Shown here piece after piece: positions 11,313 through 23,681 of a stretch of 64,000 nucleotides of DNA. The stretch lies in the NCBI GenBank assembly GCA_932521025.1, contig OW051473.1:1860001-1924000 (forward strand), read 5' to 3'. The notes under the pieces were generated by a model. The model did no database searches, had not been told where the DNA came from, and was given only the letters and a program-made list of their open reading frames with translations. A program made the position numbers and the translations under genes. This stretch comes from Oscheius onirici (taxonomy: Eukaryota > Nematoda > Chromadorea > Rhabditida > Rhabditidae). Within the stretch, counting starts at the first letter, position 1. Every line of letters begins with the position of its first letter.

Positions 11313-14300
11313 ATGAGTCAAGAAAATGGACCCAGCTCCAAGTCGAATAAACGTCGTGAATCGGTCAGTTTTTGTGCTTATCTTGTAATATTTTTCTTTC
11401 AGATTCTGAAGACCCAGATCATTGAAGCGGAAGAGTTTAAGGATAGACACAAGAGACGCGTCTCCTTCAGAAACGTAAAGGAAGTACAGTAAGTTGTTCT
11501 AATTTCTTAAACTGATGCTGATATTTCTAGAATCTACAACACGGATAAAAACTGCCCGGATCTGCTGCACAACTCTCCGCCGAAAAAGGAGAAGATCAAC
11601 GAAACTTTGGGCTCCGATGGGGTTTTCACACCTGGCCGCACTACTCTTAGTGAAATCAGCAACCATTCCCCGAAAAACCACACTATGGCTATGTTTAACG
11701 CCACCGCACAACAACGTGAGTTAACAAATTTAAACTTAGCGCCAAAAAGGATAGCCTTTTTATGTTCTTTCAACATGGAGAAGCCTTTTCACGTCATTCA
11801 TATCCTGTTTCAGAGCCACAATCTTCTGATTCCAAAGAACCCGCTCCGAAATTTGTGATCGAGGACGATATTACTCCTCCTGTTCTTCCGGGCTTGGATA
11901 AAACGAGCTACACGGCAATGGACATGTCGATTGCTAGCGATACTTCGAAGCTGGATGGTGAGTTCTTTTTTCATTTATTCCATTTTACGTTTACAGACAC
12001 TCTTCAAATGTTCACGAAGAGTTTTGCTCCAGCTGCAGCGACCATTAATTCAACTGCCGAAATGTTCAACAACTCGCCACCACAACCAGCTGATACTACT
12101 TCTACTCCTCATGACGACACTTTGAACATGTTCAAGAGTCCCTCGGCTCCCGTGAGTTAATTCTTTGAAATATGAAAATGTCCAGTTTGGAAAAGACAAG
12201 AAATATTTGTCTCAAACTCACAGTTTCGGAAAGAGTCGGAGAACGAATGAATCTAAAACAATCGAGACAATTGAACTTCGAAATCTTTGTTGAAGTATGA
12301 GTTTCAAGCAGGACAGACTTGTATTCATTAGAGTAGGGTCAGACTCCAGTCGATTTTCCAATTCGAAGCCGTCTTCTAACTAACAATTTTCAGAACAGAA
12401 AACGAGTCTCCATGTCGTCCACAATGGCCATATTCCAAGAAGAAGTCTCTCCCAACAGTACACTGAAGATGTTTGGCGAGCAGCCGAACACTTCCTCTCA
12501 ACAGGACGAAAACGCTACTGTTTTGATGTTTGGAGATACGAATCCTGCTGCCCCGCTCTCCCAGGAGAAGCATAACGCCACTGTTAATCAGACAGTCGCA
12601 ATGGATGTCTCAGCGGGTACCGCAGATGAAACTATGGAAGTTACCCAAAAGTTGGAGAGATCAAATATTGCTTCTACTACGGCTTCTCGTGAAAACGAAG
12701 TAAGAACCATATTGGGTTTGTCATACATGACATTTTCAGACGATGGATATGTTCGGTGAGGCTATGCAAGTCGAAGACAAGGACAAAACTCTTGTTGAAA
12801 ATTCGGAGCACAGCCACATGGAGAATGAGCCGGAAAGTTGCAGAGTGGGAACATCCATGAGCGTAGGTTTCTGTTCAAATTATCGTTAAAGCGGATTTTC
12901 AGATCCTGCAAAACAACACAACTGTGCTTCTTACCAACGATGTCGATGATAGCGTAGTTGCAAGAGAAGATGTATCCACGAAGGAGCAAGACACCTTCAA
13001 TGTTTCTACTTACGAAGCATCGGTATCGGTCAGAAAGCCAAACATGGTAAGCGTGTTTTTGAACAAATATCAGAATTTTTTTTTGATATTTTTGATTCTT
13101 ATTGCCGAACTTTAACGAACTGATCACCATTATTCAGAATGTTTTCGGCCAAACAATGGACATCTTTCCTGGCAGCCAAGAATATCAGAATGTGGCAACT
13201 GGAGGCAGAAAATCGGAACTCGAAATGCCTCGGCGTGTCAATGTCGCCGAGTTGCTCAACTTTTCCGAAGTCTCAATGCGTTTGGAAAAGGTTTTCTAAG
13301 GCTTTTTGGCTTATTGTTTGATCTTTTAGACTGCTCTTCACGACAAGACGGTAACTGTTCAGGAGCAAACATGCCTTACAGAATCGTCTATGCAAATCGA
13401 AAAGGTACATTCCATCTGCAGTACATTTCTAAGCTCCGTTTCAGACTCTTCTTTATGACAAGACTGATACAGTTTCTGAGACTACACACCTCTTTGACAG
13501 ATCCACGAACGAATCCATGAACAGGACGACAAATCTAACTGCTTCAGCTATCAGCCAGTCCTTGAGATGTCGTCGTCGTACAGTCAACACCTCCATTCAA
13601 AAAGTAATCAATGTGAGTTATCTTTCTCATAACCTAACCATCACTTGGCGAGGAGATTAATCAGATTCTATGAATCAAATTCAGAGCCCAGTTCTGACGT
13701 CCAGCCAAAATCTCTCGATGGAAGAGCAACTATCTTTCACTGTCCGCAACAGTCTCTTCGACGACAATTGTGTACAGGTATTGACTTTGACCATATTCTT
13801 ATTTAGTTTTAGCTGAATTATCTTCTACAAGAAGAAGGAGGGACCTTGGCTCAAGCTTTGCGTCAGAAGACCATTGTACAGCTAGAAGCTTCATTGGAGG
13901 TGCCGACGGCTCAGAATAACATCGTTCTCGACAGTCTTCTAGCCGAGCTCAAAAAGAAGAATCCTCAGCAAGCTGTTGCTGTAGAAACTATGAACGGCCG
14001 TAACGTAAGAAAGCAGCATTGTCCACATGCTAACACATTTCAGCTCGGACCAGTTGACCGTGATATCTTGGTCGCTGCCAGATATGAAGCTGAAGCGGAA
14101 TGGTATAAGTCTAGAGCCACCGTTGCGAACAACATAAAAAAGGAAATGGAACATCTGGTGGAAAAACTTGCTGACAAGCTAGAAGATGTTGAACATAAGG
14201 CTCTTTTCTGCGAGACGCGCCCGCTCATCGAAGCTGGTGAGTTCTCTTCCTAAATTTAGCAGTCTTTTTGGTCCTTTGCAAAATGTTATCACGTAATGCG

Positions 14301-14841
14301 ACTGCACCAAGTGATTGACTTGCATGATTTCCGTTTCTTCCAAAAATTATACAGTCTGTCATCCGATTGCATAATCAGTTAAGACACGACCAGTTTGACT
14401 AATTGATGAAAAGAGAGACAGAGAGATGCCCTAAAACGACGAGTACGGTTATTGTTTCAGAGGTAGCTCAACTTGAAGAAGAACTAGCGATGCTCACTTC
14501 CCACATTGAGAATTCGGCCGGCGCTGCTGAAGAGCGTCATCAAGAGTTGCTTCGTGAGCTGGAAGAGTTTGAACAGTTGCAAACTCAAGCCAAATTAAAG
14601 GTAGTAGCTAACAAGTCCCAAACTCGACTTGATTTTTAAGATTCTCCGAGGAGAACTAGCTTTTGCAGAACGTAAACTCGAGGAGCAGAAAAAGATGGCA
14701 GTTCTCCTAAATGCTGCCCAGAGAGAACAAGAGGAGAATAAACACCTCATCCTTCAGAAGCTTCGCAATGGTGAGACAACTAACCATCTTGTAACGAAGT
14801 ATATTTTAGCTCCGCGTCAAGAAGTGGGAAACACTGTTTAA
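11313..14841 (+). CDS. knl-1: KNL-1 outer-kinetochore scaffold
   Basis: KNL1/Spc105 recruits protein phosphatase 1 and the Bub checkpoint proteins to kinetochores. The N-terminus carries both PP1-docking motifs in the usual order: SILK at residues 17-20 (split by the first intron, 11364-11402) and RVSF at 36-39. A long disordered part then has about ten degenerate MELT-like repeats, mostly of the form TxxMF (DTLQMFT, DTLNMFK, STLKMFGE, ATVLMFGD, ETMDMFGE, QTMDIFPG, with TAMDMS and ETMEVT nearer to the classical form). The C-terminal third (from about 13700) is coiled coil with WYKSRATVANNIKKEM and long EELAMLTSH/EELEEFEQ heptads. The tandem RWD domains expected after the coiled coil are not seen. 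The frame used ends at 14841; another frame is open to 14942. Introns are short and phase-consistent. Confidence 0.85.
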
Positions 14842-14896
14842 CTCCAAGGACCCAAGACTTTCCTGTACTGTGTACGATACTCATTCCGATCCTATG

Positions 14897-14902
14897 AATA
14901 AA
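14897..14902 (+). promoter_or_regulatory. AATAAA polyadenylation signal of KNL-1
   Basis: A canonical AATAAA lies 56 bases past the chosen stop codon of KNL-1. It would place cleavage near 14915-14920 and argues that the gene ends here. Confidence 0.5.
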
Positions 14903-14920
14903 ACACAATATTTTAAGAAT

Positions 14921-16356
14921 CTAACAGGTTTTATGAGTTTTTGACACCTTCTTGACCTCTTCAGTATTACCCAGATGCGCTCTTGGCACCAAAGTCCAAA
15001 GACCAAAGTTAGTTTCCATTCGCTGTAGTCTAGACATCGGAACAGGAGTTGAACAATACGCTCTCAGAGTTTGTGGGCAATTGTGGCAGTCCGTAATGGC
15101 TCTTCCCACACTTGTCCATTCGAATGGTCTGTGAGAAGGTGATACAGCCTGACACAGCCCCAGAAAAAGCCTGCATGGCACTGTTTACGAACGGAAAGGG
15201 TTTCCGAAATGACGTGATCGCAATGACTCAATCTGTAGGAGACAAAAGTGGATGGATTTTGAGAAGAGCATATACTCTCGAAATAAATTTTGAGTTTGCA
15301 AACAGACCGAACTTACATTTTTAGGCTTCAGAGATAGATACCTTTTTAATTTACATTTCTTATCTTTTAGTGAAATACTCACCGGCAATTAAATTAGACG
15401 TCAGTATCTTCTCAAGCTGGTGCAGACGAATAAGTTAAGGACACGCGTTTCATAATACTGAGCTGTAATTTCTCTCCAATTTTTACTCTCTCGGGCTACA
15501 ATCATGTTCTGGACGATCTCCCAGGTTTTGTATGTAAAGTCTTGGATGAAGTCAAATCCAAGAGAAGAAACCGACTTGCACTTCTGTGTCTTCACGATTT
15601 ATGCTCTTCACTTCTGCACTATTCAATATCTTGCGCTTTCTCCCGCCCCTCGCCCGGACTCTCCGACTTTTGGGACAGTTCCAAGTCTGGAAAGTTTGAA
15701 ATAGGATGCCCACGACTTCTGAAGTACTGTATTCAAGATGATGTTTCACTCCAAATCATCATTTTCTGGGCGTGACTTTGAAAGCCCCCGGGCTGTGATT
15801 GGACCACGTTGTCATGGGTGTGCCTTTTGTCGACTTACCGCGAAGTCGCCTTTACGTCTCATTCGCACTCCAAGCTTCGTTTCGGAGGAGAGCACGTGAG
15901 TTTATAATAAGGGTGACGGGTATAGGATCTAAAGTTGGAGGGGTGACGTTTATCGACTCGGTGTGGCTGTGATGGAGACTGCCGGATGACTCTTGTCATC
16001 AGCATCAAAGAATAATTACAAATGGTCAAATGATGCGGTAGGATTATTACGACTATCTATAGATAACGAAAAGAATTGAGACTTAGCGACCTTTTGTTTA
16101 GAGAGCTGGGTGACACTTCTGTGTTGAGTCCGAAAGCCGCGGTAGCAATAAACCCATAAAAAAGAAACCGGTGATAGTTGCAACCAGAAGGGATTTTTTA
16201 CAATTAACCCGTTAATGTGAAGCTAAGATGATGGGGTAGCACCGTACTGGATTGATAGCTAGTTATTAACAGTTCTATCCTGGCCGATGCTGCCCAATCT
16301 TTCAAGCATCTAACACTCTTGAATAACCTCTACCAACCCACTATTTGAATTGCTTC
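14921..16356 (+). other. Intergenic, no supported gene
   Basis: Short open frames occur on both strands (for example minus 14921-15181 and plus 15542-15775) but none has an ATG-initiated, conserved-looking product or consistent splice sites. A GC-richer patch near 15630-15900 could be promoter sequence. Confidence 0.4.
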
Positions 16357-16419
16357 CCGGTTGAGATCGGACCTTTCCAATCGCTAAAGAACTATTGTAA
16401 CAGTGCGCATCTCGACCGG
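16357..16419 (+). ncRNA. Hairpin RNA candidate, copy 1
   Basis: An 11-bp outer stem joins CCGGTTGAGAT (16357-16367) to ATCTCGACCGG (16409-16419) with one G-U or T-G pair. An inner CAAT/ATTG stem encloses a loop. A second copy with the same layout starts 128 bp downstream, and the inner stem and loop differ between copies while pairing is kept. No family can be named. A stem-bulge/Y-RNA-like transcript is one possibility, an uncharacterised repeat is another. Strand is not determined by the structure. Confidence 0.3.
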
Positions 16420-16484
16420 TGGTTGCTCACCACCTCTTCCCGACCCTTTACGTAAGAAACCCCATGCGACTCTCGGTTGTCTTT

Positions 16485-16548
16485 CCGGTTGAGATCATCC
16501 CATTGCAATCGATGAAATGACGATTGTAACGGCGTGCATCTCGACCGG
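16485..16548 (+). ncRNA. Hairpin RNA candidate, copy 2
   Basis: Same design as the copy at 16357-16419: the identical outer arms CCGGTTGAGAT and ATCTCGACCGG, and a better inner stem CAATCG (16506-16511) with CGATTG (16521-16526). About half of the internal bases differ from copy 1. A lone third 5' arm (CCCGGTTGAGGATCT, near 16608) follows without a clear 3' arm. Confidence 0.3.
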
Positions 16549-18278
16549 CAGATGAGGAGCGGCAGATCACGCCTTGTGCAAGATTGTCGTTTTCCATCAT
16601 CGTTTGCCCGGTTGAGGATCTATCTTTACAAAATGCATACTTGACATATTGCACGGAGAGTTCCTGGGCTGGATAATGATCACTGCCTGAACTGGATAAT
16701 GATCATTCACTTCAAGCTGAAAGAATGACTTGGATCTCCTAGTGACTGTCCGCTGTTCCCTACCCAACGAAAACGGTATGGCACTAGGGACCGTCACATG
16801 TAGCAGATTGCCCCCTATCCCAACAGGCCTACTGTTCAATTTACAATTGCAAACGTAATATTGCATTACTATCTATTGTTCAGTATTGCATGCGACTTTT
16901 GCAGTTGGACTCGGCTAAACATCAAAACGGACTCCTCAACACTGCCAGAAATGCTAAAGGGACAGCTGTCAACCATAGACATTTCAAATCGATAGCAGCA
17001 TTTGAATGATTATTGTTAACAACTGCTACTTGGTATCAACCTGTTTCCATATAATAGCCCACTCTCAGATTAAAGAAAGAACGACAAATATAAGCAGATT
17101 TGTACGCTTACATAGGTTGTTTCTCGATTATTTCAGGTTGAGTGCCCCATAGAGAGTGTTTCATATTTCACAACAGGTTGCCAAACTTTCAAATTATCGT
17201 AAGACGTGCGAAAGTGGCGGTAAACCTTCTGATTACTTTAGAATCACGCACGAACGTCAACCTTTCTAGGAAGACAAATTACTCTTTCTTCCAATAGTTT
17301 GTCAGAAACAACTGGCTGTCATGATTGAATTTCAATCAGTGTTTTGATTTACAAGCATGGACTGTCTACACTCAAATAGCTTTGCTCCTTTGATCTTCCA
17401 AATTTTGGAATCGTAAAAACTGAACAACTCTCTCAAAATACTTTCTCACGTTCGCGGACACAGTACCTCGTTTGTTGACACTTTTTCGAACTGTGGGAAG
17501 CTGCGTAACAATGCCTCGCGTGCGCACCATCACTCTGAGTGACAGCTGTACGAACCTCGGGTCAGAAGAGACTGTCATCCGAACCAAAACCTTGTTTCCG
17601 GCAATACAATCGCCATTGTTTAGTACGAGATCCAAGCAGTTCTTGAAATTTGATCCATCCTATGCGGCACGCGTTGATAGCATCTTGTCCAGATGACAGT
17701 GGACAATAGCGGCAAATCCAAACCAAATCGTAAACTGGACATGAACTAAACATTAGCCTCCAAAAACAATTTCTCTGTTTGTTTTGACATTTTGGTGGGC
17801 TTCAAGGACATAGGATTACGGTAGTCGGCTGCCTGGAAGCGGGGAGTTGGGGGTGGCGCCAACGCCTATTGGCCAGCCGATGGGCGGAGCTTTCACGACC
17901 GAAGCCCCTCACACTTGAAGCTTTTACTCATTCTCAAGATTTGCGATGGGAACTTCCAGGATGATTAAATTCTTCTTGATCGACAGTCTCCACAAGCTAC
18001 AACATCAAGAGAGACCGATTACTTAAGCTGAGTTTGTTTTTCTTCTGCTTTTGCGGTACTCAGAGGAGTCGACCATGCTTGATACTTAGTGCGTTAGGTT
18101 CGGCAGTCTCCGAGCACCTTGAAGCAGCGCGCTGGTCGTGTGGATGCAACCTCAGCAACTCTTCCGGGTTGAAAAACTAATTTCAGATAGATGAATCGTC
18201 TCTCTTCCCACAGCAGCGTTCGTTGTTAGATAAGTTACTTTTGCAATTTCTAGTTTTTCGTCTGATAGGTACACTTGA
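16549..18278 (+). other. Intergenic, no supported gene
   Basis: Nothing codes convincingly here. A 14-base direct repeat CTGGATAATGATCA occurs at 16669 and 16692. A GC-rich patch at about 17820-17920 could be promoter-like. Overlapping open frames on both strands around 17370-17750 have no recognisable product. Confidence 0.4.
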
Positions 18279-18644
18279 TTAAACTTCTTGCTTGTACCTC
18301 TCTTTCTCCCTGTGCCTGAGCCTGTCCCTCTCCTTGTGCATGTCCCTGTGGCCTTTTTGCCCGCTATTTTTCACCTTTCCCTCTCCACTCGCACGACCTT
18401 GCCTGTGCCTCTTTCTATTCATATCTCTGAGCCTGTCCTTATCCCTGGCCTCCCCCCTGTACCTGTGCCTGTCCCTTTCATTGTGCCTGTCCTTCTCACT
18501 GTGCATGTCCCTGCCTGTGCCTTTCTCTCTTTGCCTGTCCCTCTCCTCCTCCCGTACCTGCCCTTGCGCTCTTTTTGTCCGATATTCTTTCACCCTCCCT
18601 TCTCTACTTGCACGACCATTGCCTGCAACCAGTGTACTTGTTGA
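18279..18644. repeat. Degenerate CCTGTCCCT-type low-complexity array
   Basis: A pyrimidine-rich region built from variants of CCTGTGCCTGTCCCT. It contains two diverged copies of a segment of about 65 bp (near 18350-18413 and 18556-18627: ...TTTTTGCCCGCTATTTTTCA and CTTTTTGTCCGATATTCTTTCA), so it has a higher-order unit of about 206 bp. The strand-reversed reading gives a 133-codon RE/RD-rich open frame, which is best explained by the repeat rather than by a gene. Confidence 0.6.
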
Positions 18645-20343
18645 ACAGAAAATGTGGGGTGACTTATTGGCTTTGTCCAATCATACAATTTCAGTCGTCT
18701 TTCAATCTTTTTCGCTGCTGACGATCGCAGTGGAGGTCTCCGTGGAAACCGTTGCAGCAGGGATCAGCCAAGAGATGTCGAAGATCCGAGGAGGTAAGGT
18801 TTTCTCGTAATTTTAGATTTTTGGGCTCCAAAACCATTGTTTTCACCTTCTGCGTAGGCGCCTGAACTCCGTCTAAAGTCAGGTTTCTTGTCAGACAGTG
18901 TTAGCTCTGTCACAAACCCTAACTTTAGATGGTACGGGGCCCTTTGTTTGTGGATGCGCTTAGTTTCTGCCACTTGAGGTTAGTAATTTATACTGTTGAG
19001 GTTCAAATTGTTATGTTTCACAAAACATCCAACTGGCACCATGAATGAAGGTCAACAAGCTGCTAGATGTCAAGGAATGTACCATGAACCATGGAATGGT
19101 TTTTCAAGTTTGGACTGACTGAAGTTTCTCGCCTAGACAGATGTCGAGCTGATACCTGTCTGAGCTTATAGCTCTACCATCTGTCCAGAGTATCACGTCG
19201 TTTTCTTTCCCTAATCGGTAAAAATATATGAACCCGGAGGAGGTTTCAAGAGAAACTGGGCAGTCAAACCAACCCATTCTGCACTCAAGTCATTCCTTAA
19301 AAACGTACATTATCTGTTTAGCAGGAACCACGATGCTTCCACTTTTAAGGCTGTAAGCTCGTGTTTTCTGTCGGACGGTTCTATGTCACTGCCCCTTCCC
19401 TAAGTGAATGCAACAGCAGTAAAAAAACGTTGCATTCAAATTTATTACTTTCAGAATCTTGTTCGAAGGACAGAGATACTCGAAAAGAGTCCTTTTTAAG
19501 TCTCTGCGCCTGGATGGTATTGGTCGAAGGCACAGTGACCTCAACGGCTACATTCGCTTCATCTACAGACCACAAGTCTTTGTCACAGTTTCTGCTGTTT
19601 TTGCTGTTAACTAGGCCTTGTTCAACCGTTAACTAGAATTAGCGTGAAATAAGCGATCTCTGTTTCCTGAAGTCTCAATCTCGAGATGCGTCTAACTCGA
19701 ACTTGAAATTTACGTCATGAAAGCGCGCTTGTTCTACCAAACCTGTCGGTCATGGACTGGTATTGAAAGTACAGGTAGACGGAGGTTTGAACCTGCGTAA
19801 CAACAGTCGCGTGCGCAGCACCTCTAAAAAAATCGGTGAAAGAAAGAGCGATCGCTTTTCCGACAATTTGGAAATTTGCAATGAAACGAACGTTATTTTG
19901 ACCTTAACCTTCCAGATATTGGAGGTTGGCCCAATCTGCAATATTTCTCAAATTCAGCTTGATTTGACTCGCTGATCGCGGCTGGACCACCATGTATAAA
20001 CGCAAACGACTCCGCCCTGCTATGGGCAGTTGTTATTCTACCAACACGAGGACTTCGCTCTTGTTTTGTCCCATCATACAAACTGCTGCTTGTCACGCTA
20101 TCCGTTTCTTTTTAATTGCTAGGTACTACACTTATGGCCAGCAATTTCAATGGTGCTTGAAAACGCTTTTTCGTTTTGATGCTTTTTTCCGAAACTCTTG
20201 AACTTTCGTGGTAGTCGCATGCCATGATGCCCGGTAGTGATCAGAATTTTGTCAAGTACCTCAAGATTCAACTTTTTACCCTTTTCTCTGTAATAACAGT
20301 TTCGTTACGACACATTTCAGGCCTAGGACTTCTCAGACGGCCA
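18645..20343 (+). other. Intergenic, no supported gene
   Basis: About 1.7 kb with only short, unsupported open frames (for example 19361-19636 plus and 19893-20096 minus). The last bases (ACACATTTCAG before 20330) look like a splice or trans-splice acceptor for the next gene. Confidence 0.4.
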
Positions 20344-22489
20344 ATGGCCGGAAACGAGCTCTCGGACGACGAGTTTATCGACGTTCTGTCTATTAGTCCG
20401 GAACCAGATCCAATCCCGCCACAGGTCGCCGGAGCTCTGGGAATTCCTGATGTCACCTTTCAAAATATTGTACGACCTGTGGCACTGCGACCACAGCTAC
20501 CAGCTGCCTACATTTTTCCCTTGAATTATTGGCTCACACAGAGTATGCTTTTGCTTTTTTTTGAAGCTTTTGAACAGCTTTTGAAGCTTTGTACGCTCAA
20601 ATGTACTCTCCCCTACTGACAACCAACATATTCACCTATCCTTTTCTTCCCAGCTGTCCTTGGCACCAGCTTGAACAGTTCCAACGTTTCCCTGCTGCTC
20701 CAAACCCTGCCAGCAATGTAAGTGTTACAATAGCAATTAGTTGTACTCAAACTTTCCGCTATTTTTATTTCAATCGCTATTAAAATTTCCATCTTGCTTT
20801 TCAGAGATACAATCAGCTATTTCAACGAAGCATTGGCTCTCTTCCTTTTGAATCTTCTATGTTCGCGAGCCCTACTGTGGCTACTCTTTCGATAGGCGAG
20901 GTCGGAAGAATTCAGGTGAGAGTCTTCATCATAATTACATCTTATTGCAGGCCCCAACGGTTCCATCCTCAACTGAAAATGCTTCTCGGATGACAGAAGA
21001 AGTACGACCCGCATCCGTTTCTCCCGCTCTAACCGCTCCAGCTTGTGAAGAAGTGAAAGACGACTCTCTGGCTAAGATAATACAAAACGTTCCCAAATTG
21101 TACTCTCGGGCAGCTAGTGTCAAAGGTTCCGATCGCGTCAAAAACTGGATTCACAACAATATTGGGAGAATCTTGAAGACGACGGGAATAGACGAAGAAG
21201 TGACGAAAAGGATCCTCAACTCTGCCTTCCAGACGGCCTTCGTCTCGAAAAGTCTCGTCTCGTCTCTTGGATCTGCCACTGTGAGTCTGTAAAGAGAAGG
21301 GGTGTGTACAAAGAAGTCTGCACCCCTCCTCATTTGATCAGTAGACAAATTGACCGACTGCTATTCCTTCTAACATGTCCAAGAGTGGTTATCAGGGCCG
21401 CTCTATTCGCTTCAACTCGCGTATTGCCGGATGGAAAGTAAGCGGTAATTTACGTAGTGAGGAACATCTGGAAATCACTCATAGTATAAGGCGGAGAGGG
21501 CGCGGGTAGATGAGAGACTTACTTATAAACAACTTGCATATGTGACTCTTTTTCAGCCTGCCGCCAGTACCAGCATGTCTTCCTCTAAAGAGGTCTGTTA
21601 CTCCTGGAATCTTGGAATCGAATTTTTCAGGGTTCAGATAAAAAATCAAATCCGGAAACACCTGTAGACTGTAGTTTTGAATTTCTCTTCGACTCCGATG
21701 TTAGTTTTTGAATGAAGCATCACGAAAGAGTTTCAGCAGAGAACTTCGTCGGGCCGGAAAAGAAAAAAGAGGAAGGCTTATCTGACGAGTGTGGGTCCAC
21801 AAACCGCTGTTTGCTACTCATTTTTTAGGGTAAAACTGGGTCTGTGAAGAAGAGCAGCTCGACTTTGAAGTCCAAGAAACCCAATGAGAAGAAGGTAGTT
21901 CATCCGTTTTGGTTGTGTACGGTAGAATTTTATAGGTTGCAGCTTCGTCTCTTCCGGTCCAGGCAAACGAACAGAAGGACAAGAGCCACATCAACTACAT
22001 GCTCAACAAGGCCGCAGACCGCATGTTTTATTTGAACAATGCCTTCCGTAATGCGGGTAGGTTTCCACTGAGTGTACCTCTTTTTTCCTCGGAGAGACAT
22101 GTTCTCAGAGCGAGTCATGGAACTACGGTAGTCGGGCCACCGGGTGTAAACAAAGCCGGCACGGCGAATAGCATAGCAGTGGGGACAGTGAGAGAAAGAG
22201 AGGGAGAACGAACGCGCGAGGGGGAACTTCATTTTAATTCAGGCTGTGTAAAGTACACGGTTTATCTTTAGGTATTGGGGACTAGAGGGTGACAAGTAAA
22301 CGTTAACAGTATAAATCTTTAAGAGTAGTAGAGCAAAAATGACAGCAACCCTTGCAGGCAGATGGTTCCAATATAAACCCTATTATTGCAGGAAGCTCAA
22401 AGTTTCCAATCGAACAGACGGAAGAGGCCAGAGAGAAAATGTGGGAAAAATTCGCCAACGCCGTGAACAAAAAGAAGCCGTCACAGTAA
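20344..22489 (+). CDS. Unrecognised protein, basic and serine-rich C-terminal half
   Basis: No family recognised. The ATG lies 14 bases after a TTTCAG acceptor. The N-terminus is acidic and proline-rich (MAGNELSDDEFIDVLSI, PEPDPIPPQV). Phase is kept only if a 13-nt exon (20578-20590) joins exon 1 (ending 20542) to the exon starting CPWHQLEQFQRFP. A helical segment follows (VKNWIHNNIGRILKTTGI, EEVTKRILNSAFQTAFV). The downstream half is lysine/serine-rich (SGRKRKKRKAYL, SVKKSSSTLKSKKPNEKK), probably nuclear, and ends with a helical KAADRMFYLNNAFRNAG and EEAREKMWEKFANAVNKK. Intron 21281-21395 uses a strong GTGAGT donor. If it is not spliced, the first part stops at 21292 and a second gene could start at ATG 21375. 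The last intron (about 22057-22390) is long for this window. Confidence 0.5.
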
Positions 22490-23681
22490 ACTACACTTAG
22501 CGAAAACTCGGTACATGCCTTTACACTCATTTTTGAATATAACTCAATATCCGCCTCGAAAGTATCCCTTTGTTGTAGTATTTGCTCAATTTTTCAAATG
22601 CCGGCTCGGATAAAAACCTTTCTCCTCTTTTTCCATTTAAATCAATTGTCAGTTCTGTCTTTGTTGGCGCCGCTAGTCTTATAAGAAACTGTTGAAGAAC
22701 AAGGGGCAGGTGCTGTTTGGAGACGAACCGAGATCCGAAGGGTCAGACGATTGATTTCGGAGCGTGTGTGCATTATAATCATTAGGGGACTAGTTCCTGA
22801 ACTGACATCGAACTTTGGATTTTTGAATTCAAACGAGAACTTTAAAAAGTGTGTTGGTGGTCTGATCCTAGTACACTTACCCCTAAAGATATCCGGACGA
22901 AACAGCTTCTCGACGGTTTTCCTTTGTTGAAACCACCGGGCCTTTTGCTATCCTCGTCAAAGAACACACACGGAAAGAGCATTTACTGCGATCAATATCC
23001 AATGTTTGTCGTGCCATGTGACAAGGGGTAGTAGTAATACTTACTGTACTCTTTGAGCAAGTATTCAGACTACCCTGACAAGTTCGAGCCAGCCGAGAGG
23101 AAGGGATCGCTGAGACCACTGCTCGTCAAGAAGTTGTCCGTAGCTTAGTTCAAAGCGGAGTTGAGAGTTACCACCGTCAGCAAGGGCAGCCGATCTGAGA
23201 CTTTTATATGTGAGAATCTTTCGCGTGTTCTCAGTCGACAATTAGGGCGAGGGAATCTCCTTTCTCTTCAGATGATCAAGTGGCGGTTCACACTTCCATT
23301 CTTTTGGCCAGTTTCATCTGGTCTAAATGTCTCAGGGACAGCTAAAGCAGTGTGCCTGAGCCAGTTAGACCAAACCATCACGACGTGCAGATTTGAAAAG
23401 TGTGGAGTGAGGGATGGTAGACAGCGGAGGCGGGGACAATCTGCCTGTGTCAGGAGGTGCGATGCCGTACCACTGTTAATGAAAAACGCTTCCGAAAAGT
23501 GTAGGAGAAACGAGGTGAGTCGAGACGGTCAGCCACTCCTACGCATCCAAGAGAATAATGACGAATCACCATAATGATGACCATCACTAATTAAATGCAC
23601 ACGATAGAAATTTAGTGGAATTGATTAATGATGACAAGTGATACGCGTTTGCCTTGAAGCAGGCCATCGGAACTTAAATTC
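22490..23681 (+). other. Intergenic, no supported gene
   Basis: A 137-codon plus-strand frame at 23161-23574 begins with TTG and has no recognisable content. No RNA gene or repeat was seen. Confidence 0.4.

Noticed and set aside
18279..18680. Minus-strand 133-codon RE/RD-rich open frame
   Set aside because: It lies entirely in a low-complexity CCTGTCCCT array; charged repeats arise from the repeat itself and both strands are open.
19770..19800. GGTTTGAACCTG resembling a tRNA B box
   Set aside because: No A box, acceptor stem or cloverleaf could be built around it.
23161..23574. Plus-strand 137-codon open frame
   Set aside because: Starts with TTG, has no conserved motif, hydrophobic plan or splice context.
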